From an uncultured Bacteroidaceae bacterium (GTDB lineage: Bacteria; Bacteroidota; Bacteroidia; Bacteroidales; Bacteroidaceae): a stretch of DNA of 41,382 bases. Position 1 is the first letter of the stretch, and each line of letters opens with the position of its first letter. The stretch is taken from assembly GCA_904501775.1 (NCBI GenBank), contig CAJGCJ010000002.1:1-41382 (forward strand), in the 5' to 3' direction. Positions 23,271 through 31,702 of the stretch are shown here, piece after piece. The translations under genes and the position numbers were made by a program. Below the pieces are notes generated by a model. It made no database searches, had not been told where the DNA came from, and saw only the letters and a program-made list of their open reading frames with translations.

Positions 23271-23996
23271 ATGGTTGAAAAATTTGTCGGAATTGTGCTT
23301 CGTACAATAAAATATAGCGACAATCTGATGATTGCCGACATGTATACACAGTCGCATGGAAGGCTCTCTTTCCTTGTGCCGATGTCGCGCAGCAAGCGCT
23401 CCAAAGTGCGCAATGTGCTGTTCCAACCACTATCTGTAATATCATTCAGCGCACCATTCAAGGGGGTGTCATCACTTGTTCGCCTCTCTGAGGCCCAGCC
23501 CTATCTGATGTACTCCACGTTACCCTATGATGTGGTTAAATCTGCAATAGCACTCTATCTGGCCGAGTTCCTTGCTGCTGTGCTGCGCGAAGAGGGTGAC
23601 AGTGAATCCCTGTTCGACTATATCTGCTGTTCGTTGGAGTTTCTTGATAAGGCCGAAGAGGGATATAGCAATTTTCATATTCTTTTTCTTTTGCGCCTTA
23701 CTCGTTTCTTGGGTATCTCGCCCAATGTCGAGGAGGCATGCGAGGGTTCCTATTTCGATTTGATGGCGGGTGCCATAGTTCACGAACAGCCTTTACATGG
23801 GCAGTTCCTGTCGCAGGCAGATACAATGCTGTTCGTGAAATTATTGCAGATGGACCTTTCGTCAATGCATAGTATGCAATTAAGCAGAAACGCAAGATGG
23901 GAGTATCTTACGCTTCTGCATAATTATTATCGTTTGCACGTTCCCGATTTTCCCGAGATAAAGTCGATAGATGTGCTTCGCGAATTGTTCTCCTGA
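23271..23996 (+). CDS. recO: DNA repair protein RecO
   Basis: RecO works with RecR to load RecA on single-stranded gaps and to anneal strands. I choose the ATG at 23271 (MVEKFVGIVLRTIKYSDN) over the one at 23253, because the OB-fold domain of RecO usually begins within a few residues of the N-terminus. The 241-residue protein has the N-terminal OB-fold (1-~80, with IADMYTQSHGRLSFLVPMSRS) and the helical C-terminal domain, here with NFHILFLLRLTRFLGISPN and EYLTLLHNYYRLHVP split apart. The zinc-finger cysteines seen in some RecO proteins are absent. The stop codon touches the stop codon of the convergent YqeY gene with no base between, so the two transcripts must overlap or terminate inside each other. 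Confidence 0.92.
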   Translation: MVEKFVGIVLRTIKYSDNLMIADMYTQSHGRLSFLVPMSRSKRSKVRNVLFQPLSVISFSAPFKGVSSLVRLSEAQPYLMYSTLPYDVVKSAIALYLAEFLAAVLREEGDSESLFDYICCSLEFLDKAEEGYSNFHILFLLRLTRFLGISPNVEEACEGSYFDLMAGAIVHEQPLHGQFLSQADTMLFVKLLQMDLSSMHSMQLSRNARWEYLTLLHNYYRLHVPDFPEIKSIDVLRELFS

Positions 23997-24446
23997 TTAA
24001 GACAACAGCGATTTTACTATGGTGGAAATGGTACGTCCGTCGGCTTTGCCTGCCAGACGTTTGGTGGCTGTGCCCATTACCTTACCCATCTCCTGCGCCG
24101 ATGTTACGCCAAGCTCGGCTATGATGTTCTTAATCTCTTGACGTATCTCCTCTTCGCTCAAAGGCTTTGGAAGATATTTCTCCATCACTGCAACCTGCAT
24201 GAGTTCCTCTTGTGCAAGGTCGTTGCGGTTCTGGCTGCTGTATAGCTCGGCCGACTCACGTCCCTGCTTGACAAGTTTCTGTATTATTCTCATTGCATCG
24301 GCGTCGCTGACGATGTCATTCGCTCCGGGTGCTGTTTTAGCCTCGAGAAGAACTTTCTTTATATTACGCAATGTGGCAAGCGCTACTTTGTCTTGCGCTT
24401 TCATTGCCTCCTTAATGTCGTTGCTTATGGTGTTGAATAGTTCCAT
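23997..24446 (-). CDS. GatB/YqeY domain protein
   Basis: A 149-residue protein matching the stand-alone YqeY family, which shares its helical domain with the C-terminus of the GatB subunit of tRNA-dependent amidotransferase. Conserved stretches are LATLRNIKKVLLEAKT, IIQKLVKQGRESAELY, EKYLPKPLSEEEI and GKVMGTATKRLAGKADG. The molecular role of free YqeY proteins is unclear; tRNA binding is a common guess. It begins 33 bases after the ftsZ stop and is probably the last gene of the dcw transcript, because I see no terminator between them. It ends flush against recO. Confidence 0.9.
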   Translation of the reverse strand: MELFNTISNDIKEAMKAQDKVALATLRNIKKVLLEAKTAPGANDIVSDADAMRIIQKLVKQGRESAELYSSQNRNDLAQEELMQVAVMEKYLPKPLSEEEIRQEIKNIIAELGVTSAQEMGKVMGTATKRLAGKADGRTISTIVKSLLS

Positions 24447-24479
24447 GGGTTGAATATTTGTTCTTTAGTTATAACGTTG

Positions 24480-25751
24480 TCATTCGCTGATGGTTTGCAG
24501 CATCTTGCCTCTGTTCTTGAATTGTTCAAGTTCCTGTGCAGTACGGCTGTATGTGGGCGAGCTCTCTATTGCTGCAACGAAGTCCTCGTCGAACATGTCG
24601 TTACCGTTAAAAAGATATATGCGGTAGTCCTGTTTGTAGAATGCAGCAGCCATCTTCTGCAACTCCTCATCCTCTGCAGCCTTCTTTGCACTCTCCTCGC
24701 GTGACAGAGTCTCTTTCTCCTCTTCCTCTTTCTTGATTATAGGCTCAAGGTCGGGGATGTTCTTCATTCCGAATCCTGTAGCAAGAACAGTAACCTTAAC
24801 ATCTCCCTCGTTAAGTGCGAAATCTTCGCTCACACCCCATATTACCTCGATGTTCTCGTCGGTGAATCTCTTCATGAATGCCTCAATCTCCTCCATTTCG
24901 GCTACCTTTATAGGAGAGTTCGGGTTCTCGTATATGTTGAAGAGTATCTTTTTGGACTGGTAGATGTCATTGTCGTTGAGCAATGGCGAGTGGAGTGCGT
25001 TCCTGAATGCTTTGGCAATACGCTGGTCACCCGATTCAATGCCGTAGCTCATTATTGCTACACCGCCATTCTTAAGCACTTTCTTTACATCCCTGAAGTC
25101 GAGGTTTATGGTACCGCGTGCGGTGATTATCTCGGCAATACTCTTTGTTGCAGTGGTGAGCACCTCGTCAACTTTCTTGAATCCCTCTTTCAGTGTCAGC
25201 TCGGGGTATATGCTCAGAAGACGCTGGTTGTTTATTACCAGCAGCGCGTCCACATGCTTCGCTATCTCTGTTACACCTTTCAGGGCCTGTTTGATCTTAC
25301 CGCCAAGCTCAAAGCGGAACGGTATTGTCACAATTCCTACAGTGAGCATGCCCTGTGACTTTGCTATTTCGGCAACTATCGGCGCAGCTCCTGTTCCGGT
25401 ACCTCCACCCATGCCGGCTGTGATGAATACCATCTTGGTCCCATCGTTGAAGAGTTTCTCAATCTCTTCCCTGCTCTCGAGTGCTGCGGCACGTGCCACC
25501 TCGGGGTCGTTTCCGGCTCCCAAACCCTCGGTTGTCTTGTCACCGAGCTGTATCTTTACAGATATCGGGGAGTCATTGAGCGCCTGCATATCGGTGTTAC
25601 AGATGGCGAACGATACATTATGTACACCCTCTTTGTGCATGTTCCTTACGGCGTTGCTTCCGCCACCGCCTACACCTATAATCTTTATTATGCGCGGTAT
25701 GCCTCTGGGAATGGCAAACGGCAATATGTTCTCTTTCTGTTCTTCGTTCAT
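24480..25751 (-). CDS. ftsZ: Cell division protein FtsZ
   Basis: FtsZ is the tubulin-like GTPase that forms the division ring. The 423-residue protein has the tubulin signature GGGTGTGAAP (115-124), the N-terminal VGGGGSNAVRNM (28-39), the T7 loop region VLKNGGVAIMSYG in a modified form, and a C-terminal domain to about 320. A charged linker (~330-375, rich in Glu and Lys) leads to the tail with ESSPTYSR, probably the conserved C-terminal peptide that binds FtsA. Unusually, about 25 residues (TAQELEQFKNRG and on) follow that peptide. It stands 27 bases after ftsA. Confidence 0.97.
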   Translation of the reverse strand: MNEEQKENILPFAIPRGIPRIIKIIGVGGGGSNAVRNMHKEGVHNVSFAICNTDMQALNDSPISVKIQLGDKTTEGLGAGNDPEVARAAALESREEIEKLFNDGTKMVFITAGMGGGTGTGAAPIVAEIAKSQGMLTVGIVTIPFRFELGGKIKQALKGVTEIAKHVDALLVINNQRLLSIYPELTLKEGFKKVDEVLTTATKSIAEIITARGTINLDFRDVKKVLKNGGVAIMSYGIESGDQRIAKAFRNALHSPLLNDNDIYQSKKILFNIYENPNSPIKVAEMEEIEAFMKRFTDENIEVIWGVSEDFALNEGDVKVTVLATGFGMKNIPDLEPIIKKEEEEKETLSREESAKKAAEDEELQKMAAAFYKQDYRIYLFNGNDMFDEDFVAAIESSPTYSRTAQELEQFKNRGKMLQTISE

Positions 25752-25778
25752 GGTTGTACCTCTTTGTATCGTTCTGTA

Positions 25779-27140
25779 TTATAGCTCCTCTTCAGTCCTG
25801 TTTGCATTACTCTCTTCCTCCTCGGTAATGCCGTCAATCCATACGCTGAATATGTCCTTAAACTTTGAATAGGCTCCCGGCTTCTTTTTAGGGCTATTAT
25901 TGTTCTTCCCCTTGTCATAGTTGCTCTCCTTTTTGTCGGGTACCGGCTGTGGTGTCTCTGTTTCAAACTTCTCCTCGTCGGCAAAAAGGCTGTCGGGTAC
26001 TACGGTATCCTTGGGAGTAAGAATCTCCTCTTCGCAGCAGTTCTCGTTGCCTTTGCTCAGCAATCCTAACAGTGTGGGGGTTATTGAGCCGGTAGTAATG
26101 GGAAGTTCCTCGCTGTGTATGAAGCTTAGCTTTATGTCGTTTGCAATGCGTGTCTTGTAGTTGGGCAGGTTCTCCTCAATGATGGCTTCCAAGTTCTTTA
26201 ATTTTGAACCGCCACCAGTGAAGACTATACGTCCGATATTCTCGCCCGAGTTCTCTATCTGGTTCTTTGTGTTCTGCAGAATCTCGCTCATACGTCCCGA
26301 GATGACATCATTGAGGATGTTTGTGGGAACAGACGAATTGTCGTTGCCGGATGAGTTGTAGCCTTTGAATATTTTCATCTGCTCAGCCTCGGCAAGTGTT
26401 ATCTGCTCGCTGCACAGGTCCTTGGTGATGTTTGCGCTGCCCAAAGGAATAACGGTTATTTTTCTTAAAAGCCTGTTCGAGTAGATGCTCACTGTAGTAG
26501 TGTCAGCGCCTATATTCACAAGTGCAGTACCAGCGCCCAGTTCTTCCTCGTTCAGTATATATTCAGCCTCAATCCTTGCCGCGTTGAAACTGTCGGCAAT
26601 CTCTATTTTTGCCATTCCGAAACTCTCCTGAAGCTGTTTTATGTACTGCTCGCGTATAATGATGTTCAGGAACCGGCACTCAATGCTGCATGTAGGTATT
26701 CCAATAGGCATTGAGTTTATGTCGCCATTCAATTTATACTCAAGGGGTACCACCTGAATCTTCAGGTAACCCTCGGGTGCTTTGAATGTACTTTCGTTTT
26801 CGAGTGCTATTTCGTCTATTATCTCTTGGGTAATCTTAGTGTAGCTGTCGAACTCCTTTACAACTGTCGATTTTACAGAGTGCATGGACATTCCTCCGAA
26901 TGTTACATATGCCTTTTCTATATGTACGTTCTCCAATTGTGCCTCAAGGCGGTTAATAAGACTTGTTAGGCTGTTGCCTGTCTCATCGACATTGCGCACA
27001 ACGCCTTTGGAAATGAAATTGTTAACAGGCTCGCTTGCATAGGCCAGAATTCTTATACCCGAAACGGTGTGAATGCCTATGCTGCCCGATATCTTTGACG
27101 AGCCTATCTCTATTGCTACAATGTAATCGTTTTTTATCAT
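25779..27140 (-). CDS. ftsA: Cell division protein FtsA
   Basis: FtsA is the actin-like ATPase that anchors FtsZ to the membrane. The 453-residue protein begins MIKNDYIVAIEIGSSKISG (phosphate-1 loop) and has the SHS2 1C domain around AYVTFGGMSMHSVKST, a DIGADTT-like VNIGADTTTVS (phosphate-2) and VFTGGGSKLKN (adenosine loop). The C-terminal extension from ~375 is charged and contains PKKKPGAYSKFKDIFSVWID, a basic and amphipathic stretch that should be the membrane-targeting helix, followed by an acidic tail of ~18 residues. The tail after the helix is longer than in E. coli. The start lies 7 bases after the ftsQ stop. Confidence 0.96.
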   Translation of the reverse strand: MIKNDYIVAIEIGSSKISGSIGIHTVSGIRILAYASEPVNNFISKGVVRNVDETGNSLTSLINRLEAQLENVHIEKAYVTFGGMSMHSVKSTVVKEFDSYTKITQEIIDEIALENESTFKAPEGYLKIQVVPLEYKLNGDINSMPIGIPTCSIECRFLNIIIREQYIKQLQESFGMAKIEIADSFNAARIEAEYILNEEELGAGTALVNIGADTTTVSIYSNRLLRKITVIPLGSANITKDLCSEQITLAEAEQMKIFKGYNSSGNDNSSVPTNILNDVISGRMSEILQNTKNQIENSGENIGRIVFTGGGSKLKNLEAIIEENLPNYKTRIANDIKLSFIHSEELPITTGSITPTLLGLLSKGNENCCEEEILTPKDTVVPDSLFADEEKFETETPQPVPDKKESNYDKGKNNNSPKKKPGAYSKFKDIFSVWIDGITEEEESNANRTEEEL

Positions 27141-27147
27141 GGTGTAG

Positions 27148-27876
27148 TTATCTTCTTGTTCCTATTACTCTGTTGTCGAACTCAATATTCAGTTTGGAAT
27201 ATTTGTTCCAGCCGATATTGTTCAAGCCCTTAGCGTAGAATTTCTCGAGTTTTTCGAGCTTCTGCTCCAGATCCTTTGCACTTCCGAGTTCTATTGTGTG
27301 GTTGCCTACTCTGGGGATAAGTATTACCTCCTTTTTCTGTGTGAAATATACCTGCTCAATCTGCTCCTTCCAGAATCGATTCTCCTTTAGGAATAGCGCA
27401 ATATCCTTCAGCTCTTTCTTTGCCATGCTCCTCTCTATTCTTCCGCTTGCAACAGGGATGTACATATCTCCTTGTGCACCCTCTATTATGTCGCCATTGC
27501 AGTCTATGCAGAATTGATCCTCGTTAAGGTCCTGCACCAGCATTATTGGTTCCTTGCATTCAATGTCAATGCCAATAGCTCCTGTGTGTGTCTTGTAGCA
27601 TTGGCACTCCTTTATTATAGAGTACTCCGATATGCACTGTTCTATCAGTGAACAGTCTATTTCGTTCATGTTGCGTCCTGTGGGTATAAGGTTCTTGCCC
27701 TTCAGGATTTTCTCAATGTCGGCTTTGCCCAATGAATTACTTCCGTTATTCTCAATGGTTATGTTCATGCCCGAGCACACAGCACTCTTCTTCTCAATTG
27801 GAAGAATGACAAGAGCGAATATAATATATGCGCCCAGCAGGGTTGCAACTACTATCAAGAATATCTTTTTCAACAT
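27148..27876 (-). CDS. ftsQ: Cell division protein FtsQ
   Basis: FtsQ is a bitopic membrane protein of the divisome that, with FtsB and FtsL, controls the septal synthase FtsW-FtsI. The 242-residue protein has a very short cytoplasmic tail, one membrane segment (4-27) and a periplasmic part. The POTRA-like region runs from about 37 to 110 (MNITIENNGSNSLGKADI start) and the beta domain follows (IPVASGRIERSM, then the region to 225). Sequence conservation in FtsQ is low, so the call rests on the size, topology and position between murC and ftsA. Its ATG overlaps the murC stop by 7 bases. Confidence 0.9.
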   Translation of the reverse strand: MLKKIFLIVVATLLGAYIIFALVILPIEKKSAVCSGMNITIENNGSNSLGKADIEKILKGKNLIPTGRNMNEIDCSLIEQCISEYSIIKECQCYKTHTGAIGIDIECKEPIMLVQDLNEDQFCIDCNGDIIEGAQGDMYIPVASGRIERSMAKKELKDIALFLKENRFWKEQIEQVYFTQKKEVILIPRVGNHTIELGSAKDLEQKLEKLEKFYAKGLNNIGWNKYSKLNIEFDNRVIGTRR

Positions 27877-29258
27877 GTTACGTTCTTTAGGATCTTTGCT
27901 ATCTGTGGTACGTCGTTGTCGAGGTCTCCGGCGCCTAATGTCACCAGCACCTCAACTCTATCCTTTATCTCCTTTACAATTTCAGGGACATCCTTTCGTG
28001 TGCACATTCTCTTGGCTACCTTTTCGTCCAGCAGGTCGTATATGAGCTGGCTGCTAACACCGGGGATAGGAAGTTCGCGTGCAGGGTATATGTCGAGCAG
28101 TATAACCTCGTCGAACATCGACAGGCTCTCTGCAAACTCCTTGTAGAAGTCCGAGGTACGGCTGTATAAATGCGGCTGGAAGATAACGGTTATCTTCTTG
28201 TCGTTATACAGTGCGCGCATCGATTCGGCGCATGCCTTAATCTCGTCGGGGTGGTGGGCATAGTCGCTCAGCAGCACAAGATTCTCCTCTTTTATATGAA
28301 AGTCGAAGCGTCTTTCTGCTCCCGAGAAACTCTTCATGCTGTTGCGCAGCTCATCGCTTGTCGCACCGCATATCTCGGCCATAGCCATTGCTGTTACTCC
28401 ATTCTCGATGTTTATGCTGACGGGAACACCAAGTTCTACATCTGTGATGGTCTGCCATGGCGATACATAATCGAATATTATGGTGCCACCACCGATGCGT
28501 ATGTTTTCGGCATGAAAATCGCCGCTGTTGCGTCCATAGGTGTATCTCCTTACTCCCTCTTTTGTACGCGGAACAACCTCGAGTCCCTCGTGTATTATAA
28601 GATAACCGTCAGGGGCTATGCGCTCGGTGAACTGTGCAAATGCCTCAAGATAGTTCTCTTTGTTCCCATATATGTCAAGGTGATCGGCATCGGCACTTGT
28701 TATAGTGGCTACATATGGCTTCAGGTGCAGGAACGAACGGTCGTACTCATCGGCTTCTATTACCACAAGGTCGCTCTTGTCGGTGAGCAGAAGGTTGCTC
28801 TTGTAGTTCTTGGATATTCCTCCAAGGAATGCGGCGCAGCCTATGTGCGACTGCTGCAGCAGATGGGCTGTCATTGTCGATGTTGTGGTCTTGCCGTGTG
28901 TGCCGGCAACGCATACGCCACGTTTGTTGCCTGTTATTATGCCAAGAACCTCGGCACGTTTCTTTATTGTAAAGCCGTGCTGGCGAAAATATTCCCACTC
29001 CTTATGTCCTTCGGGTATTGCAGGGGTGTAGACAACAAGTGTGCTATCCTTCTCCTTACATTCCGGTGGTATGGCATCTATATTCTCCTCAAAGTGCAGT
29101 TCTGCTCCCTCGGCTATAAGTGTCGAGGTAAGGGGGCTTGGTGTGCGGTCGTATCCGGCAACGAATTTGCCTTCGCTGATGAAATAGCGCACAAGGGCAC
29201 TCATGCCTATCCCGCCTGCTCCAAGAAAATATACCGATTTTATGCTGTTGAATTCCAT
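27870..29258 (-). CDS. murC: UDP-N-acetylmuramate-L-alanine ligase MurC
   Basis: MurC adds the first amino acid, L-alanine, to UDP-MurNAc in the cytosol. The 462-residue protein has the N-terminal Rossmann domain FLGAGGIGMSAL (11-22), the Mur-ligase ATP-binding motif GTHGKTTT (119-126), the central domain with VIEADEYDRSFL and TSADADHLDIYG, and the C-terminal domain with LLSDYAHHPDEIKA and FQPHLYSRT, all typical of MurC rather than Mpl. Its first base overlaps the murG stop (TAATG). Confidence 0.97.
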   Translation of the reverse strand: MEFNSIKSVYFLGAGGIGMSALVRYFISEGKFVAGYDRTPSPLTSTLIAEGAELHFEENIDAIPPECKEKDSTLVVYTPAIPEGHKEWEYFRQHGFTIKKRAEVLGIITGNKRGVCVAGTHGKTTTSTMTAHLLQQSHIGCAAFLGGISKNYKSNLLLTDKSDLVVIEADEYDRSFLHLKPYVATITSADADHLDIYGNKENYLEAFAQFTERIAPDGYLIIHEGLEVVPRTKEGVRRYTYGRNSGDFHAENIRIGGGTIIFDYVSPWQTITDVELGVPVSINIENGVTAMAMAEICGATSDELRNSMKSFSGAERRFDFHIKEENLVLLSDYAHHPDEIKACAESMRALYNDKKITVIFQPHLYSRTSDFYKEFAESLSMFDEVILLDIYPARELPIPGVSSQLIYDLLDEKVAKRMCTRKDVPEIVKEIKDRVEVLVTLGAGDLDNDVPQIAKILKNVTC

Positions 29259-30412
29259 TACTTCAAATTCTCTTTTTTACGTCGTGTCTCTTTCTCAATG
29301 AATGCATCGGCAAGCATCAGCACCTCGTCGGCAATCTGCTGTGCTGCATTCGGTTTTGCCATGCCCTGTATGTTTTCGCTAAGGCTCTGCAATCTGTCGT
29401 TGTCTGTTATCACCGATACGGCAGTAGGCAGCAGTTCCTCTTTTGCCTTTACGTCGGCAATGTGTATTGCTGCGTTCTTGTTTACAAGTGCCATCGCGTT
29501 TTTGGTCTGGTGGTCTTCAGATACGTTGGGTGACGGTACCAATATTACGGCCTTGCCAAGCAATGCGAATTCCGATATTGAACCGGCACCGGCGCGCGAT
29601 ACAACAAGGTCGGCTGCGCTGAGGGCATTTGCCATGTTCGAAACGAAGTCGGTTACGATAAGGTTCTGTGGCTTGCCCATCTTCTCGACTCTCTCGAGCA
29701 TCTCCTTGAAATAAATCTTGCCGGTCTGCCATATGAACTGTATCCCGGGGTTGTTTTTGATTGTATCAATGTTTGCAAGAATACTCTCGTTGATGCTTCT
29801 GGCTCCAAGGCTGCCGCCGACAATGAGCAGGCATTTCTTCTCGGGATCGAGTCCCATCTCTTTCATGGCCTCGCTGCGGCTGTTGCGTTTGTCAAGCAGG
29901 CTGTTGCGGACAGGGTTACCTGTGAGCTTTATCTTCTCATGCGGAAAGAAACGCTCCATGCCCTCGTATGCTACACATATCATCTTTGCCTTGCGCGACA
30001 ATATCTTGTTCGTGACACCGGCATAGGAATTCTGCTCCTGTATGAGTGTGGGGATATTCATCTTGGCTGCCATCTTAAGGGTGGGGCCGCTGGCATATCC
30101 GCCTACTCCCACTGCCACCTGAGGCTTGAAATCCTTTATAATCTTCTTTGCCATTCTTTGGCTCTTGAGTATCAGCCAAAGGACTTTTATGTTCCTCCAC
30201 AGCCTTTTTCTATCGAATCCGGCAATGGGTAGTCCTATTATCTTATATCCGGCCTCGGGTACACGCTGCATCTCCATTCTGTTGTCGGCGCCGACAAACA
30301 AAATCTCGGCATTCGGATGCTTGCTGCGTATGGTGTCTGCTATTGACAATGCGGGGAATATATGTCCTCCTGTTCCTCCGCCACTGATTATAATTCTATA
30401 ATTCTTTTCCAT
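29258..30412 (-). CDS. murG: Undecaprenyl-PP-MurNAc-pentapeptide GlcNAc transferase MurG
   Basis: MurG turns lipid I into lipid II on the inner face of the cytoplasmic membrane. The 384-residue GT-B protein has the glycine-rich acceptor motif SGGGTGGHIFPAL (10-22), VGVGGYASGPTL (~98-109), LTGNPVRNSL and the second glycine-rich loop IVGGSLGARSIN, plus the donor-site RAGAGSISEFALLGKAVILVP region (in two parts near 275-295). It is 20-30 residues longer than E. coli MurG, mostly at the C-terminus. It sits 13 bases after ftsW and one-base-overlaps murC. Confidence 0.97.
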   Translation of the reverse strand: MEKNYRIIISGGGTGGHIFPALSIADTIRSKHPNAEILFVGADNRMEMQRVPEAGYKIIGLPIAGFDRKRLWRNIKVLWLILKSQRMAKKIIKDFKPQVAVGVGGYASGPTLKMAAKMNIPTLIQEQNSYAGVTNKILSRKAKMICVAYEGMERFFPHEKIKLTGNPVRNSLLDKRNSRSEAMKEMGLDPEKKCLLIVGGSLGARSINESILANIDTIKNNPGIQFIWQTGKIYFKEMLERVEKMGKPQNLIVTDFVSNMANALSAADLVVSRAGAGSISEFALLGKAVILVPSPNVSEDHQTKNAMALVNKNAAIHIADVKAKEELLPTAVSVITDNDRLQSLSENIQGMAKPNAAQQIADEVLMLADAFIEKETRRKKENLK

Positions 30413-30425
30413 AATAACAGATTTT

Positions 30426-31694
30426 TTATTGCGCTGTTTCGACTGATTCGTTTATTTGTCTTCTGTTCTGTTTGTTCACACATCGGCTTATACACAGTAC
30501 AATGCCTATATATGTACAATTTATAATGAATGATGTTCCTCCCTGACTTATCAGCGGCAAAGGCTGTCCTGTAACAAATGAACTTACCGATATTGTCATG
30601 TGCAGGAATGCTTGGAATACAATAAGAACGCCAATACCGATAGAGAGGAATGCCATGTAGGGGTCTTCGCTCTCCTTGGCTATTATGCCGCAACGGTAGA
30701 GCAGTGTAAGGTATAATATTATGGTGAATATACCACCGAGCACTCCAAGCTCTTCAAGAATTACGGCAAAGATATAGTCGTTGTAGGCATGGGGGATGAA
30801 ATCGCGGCGCACCGAGTTGCCCGGTCCGCGTCCCATTACACCGCCTTCGGCAATCGCTATTTTCGAATAGACATATTGCTCGTTGCCCTTTATCTTTACA
30901 TCCTCGGGGCGTTGGGGTGAGTCGGCATCTGCCACATCCTTGAATCTGTTTTTCCAAGTTATGACTTTGCTGCCGACGCTGCCATGCTCCTTGAAACTGT
31001 CGGGTACTTGCATCAGTGTGACAATGCCTAGTACTGCTACTGCAGCTCCTAATCCTACAATTCCAAGCAACTGCTTACCGTTTACCCTGCCTACAAACAT
31101 CATAATGAATGCAACCACAACTATAATGATTACGGTCGACAGGTTCTCGGTGATGATAAAGGCACAGGGCAACAGTATGCTGCACAGGATAAGGAGCATC
31201 GTGTAATCTCCACGTCTGCCGTCACCTCTTATCCTATTGCTTATGAGTCCTATGGCTTCGTCCCAGCTGAGTCTTGTCCCTTCGCTCTTTTGCGCCTTGT
31301 CCAGAATCAGGGCTATGAACATTACAATTCCAAGTTTCACAACCTCAAAATGCTGGAACTTCTGACCGAATATTACAATCCATCGCAGACTGCTGTTTGT
31401 CTCGGCACCACCACCGAACAGCGCGTATATGAGCATTGCTATTCCGGTAAGGTATATCCATTTCGACGACAATTTTATCCACTCCATCCTTATCGTGTGA
31501 ATAAACCATGCGATGAATACTCCGCTTATTACAAACATGGCATGGCGTGTGATAGGTACCCAGTAGCTCTTGTCGTATGTCTGTCGGCTGCTCGCACTGA
31601 ATACCTCTATGAGCGACAGTATGCACAAGATAAAGAAGATGCACCATATTATACGGTCACCTTTAAATAGTCTTGCTGTAATTCCTTTGCTCAT
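30426..31694 (-). CDS. ftsW: Septal peptidoglycan polymerase FtsW (SEDS family)
   Basis: FtsW is the SEDS glycosyltransferase that polymerises lipid II at the septum together with FtsI. The 422-residue protein has about ten hydrophobic segments. SEDS marks are IEVFSASSRQ near the first membrane segment, the long loop 4 region with KGNEQYVYSKIAIAEGGVMGRGPGNSV (read in two parts around 265-292), HAYNDYIFAVILEELG with the usual 'F' and 'E' residues, and GQPLPLISQGGTS near the C-terminus. RodA is the alternative, but the dcw position argues for FtsW. It is 8 bases after murD. Confidence 0.95.
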   Translation of the reverse strand: MSKGITARLFKGDRIIWCIFFILCILSLIEVFSASSRQTYDKSYWVPITRHAMFVISGVFIAWFIHTIRMEWIKLSSKWIYLTGIAMLIYALFGGGAETNSSLRWIVIFGQKFQHFEVVKLGIVMFIALILDKAQKSEGTRLSWDEAIGLISNRIRGDGRRGDYTMLLILCSILLPCAFIITENLSTVIIIVVVAFIMMFVGRVNGKQLLGIVGLGAAVAVLGIVTLMQVPDSFKEHGSVGSKVITWKNRFKDVADADSPQRPEDVKIKGNEQYVYSKIAIAEGGVMGRGPGNSVRRDFIPHAYNDYIFAVILEELGVLGGIFTIILYLTLLYRCGIIAKESEDPYMAFLSIGIGVLIVFQAFLHMTISVSSFVTGQPLPLISQGGTSFIINCTYIGIVLCISRCVNKQNRRQINESVETAQ

Positions 31695-31702
31695 AGTCTC
31701 TG

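Noticed and set aside
28170..29714. A 514-codon open frame on the plus strand opposite murC and murG
   Set aside because: It is a mirror of two well-supported genes, is rich in Cys, Tyr and Val in a way typical of antisense frames, has no recognisable domain, and would cross the murC/murG boundary.
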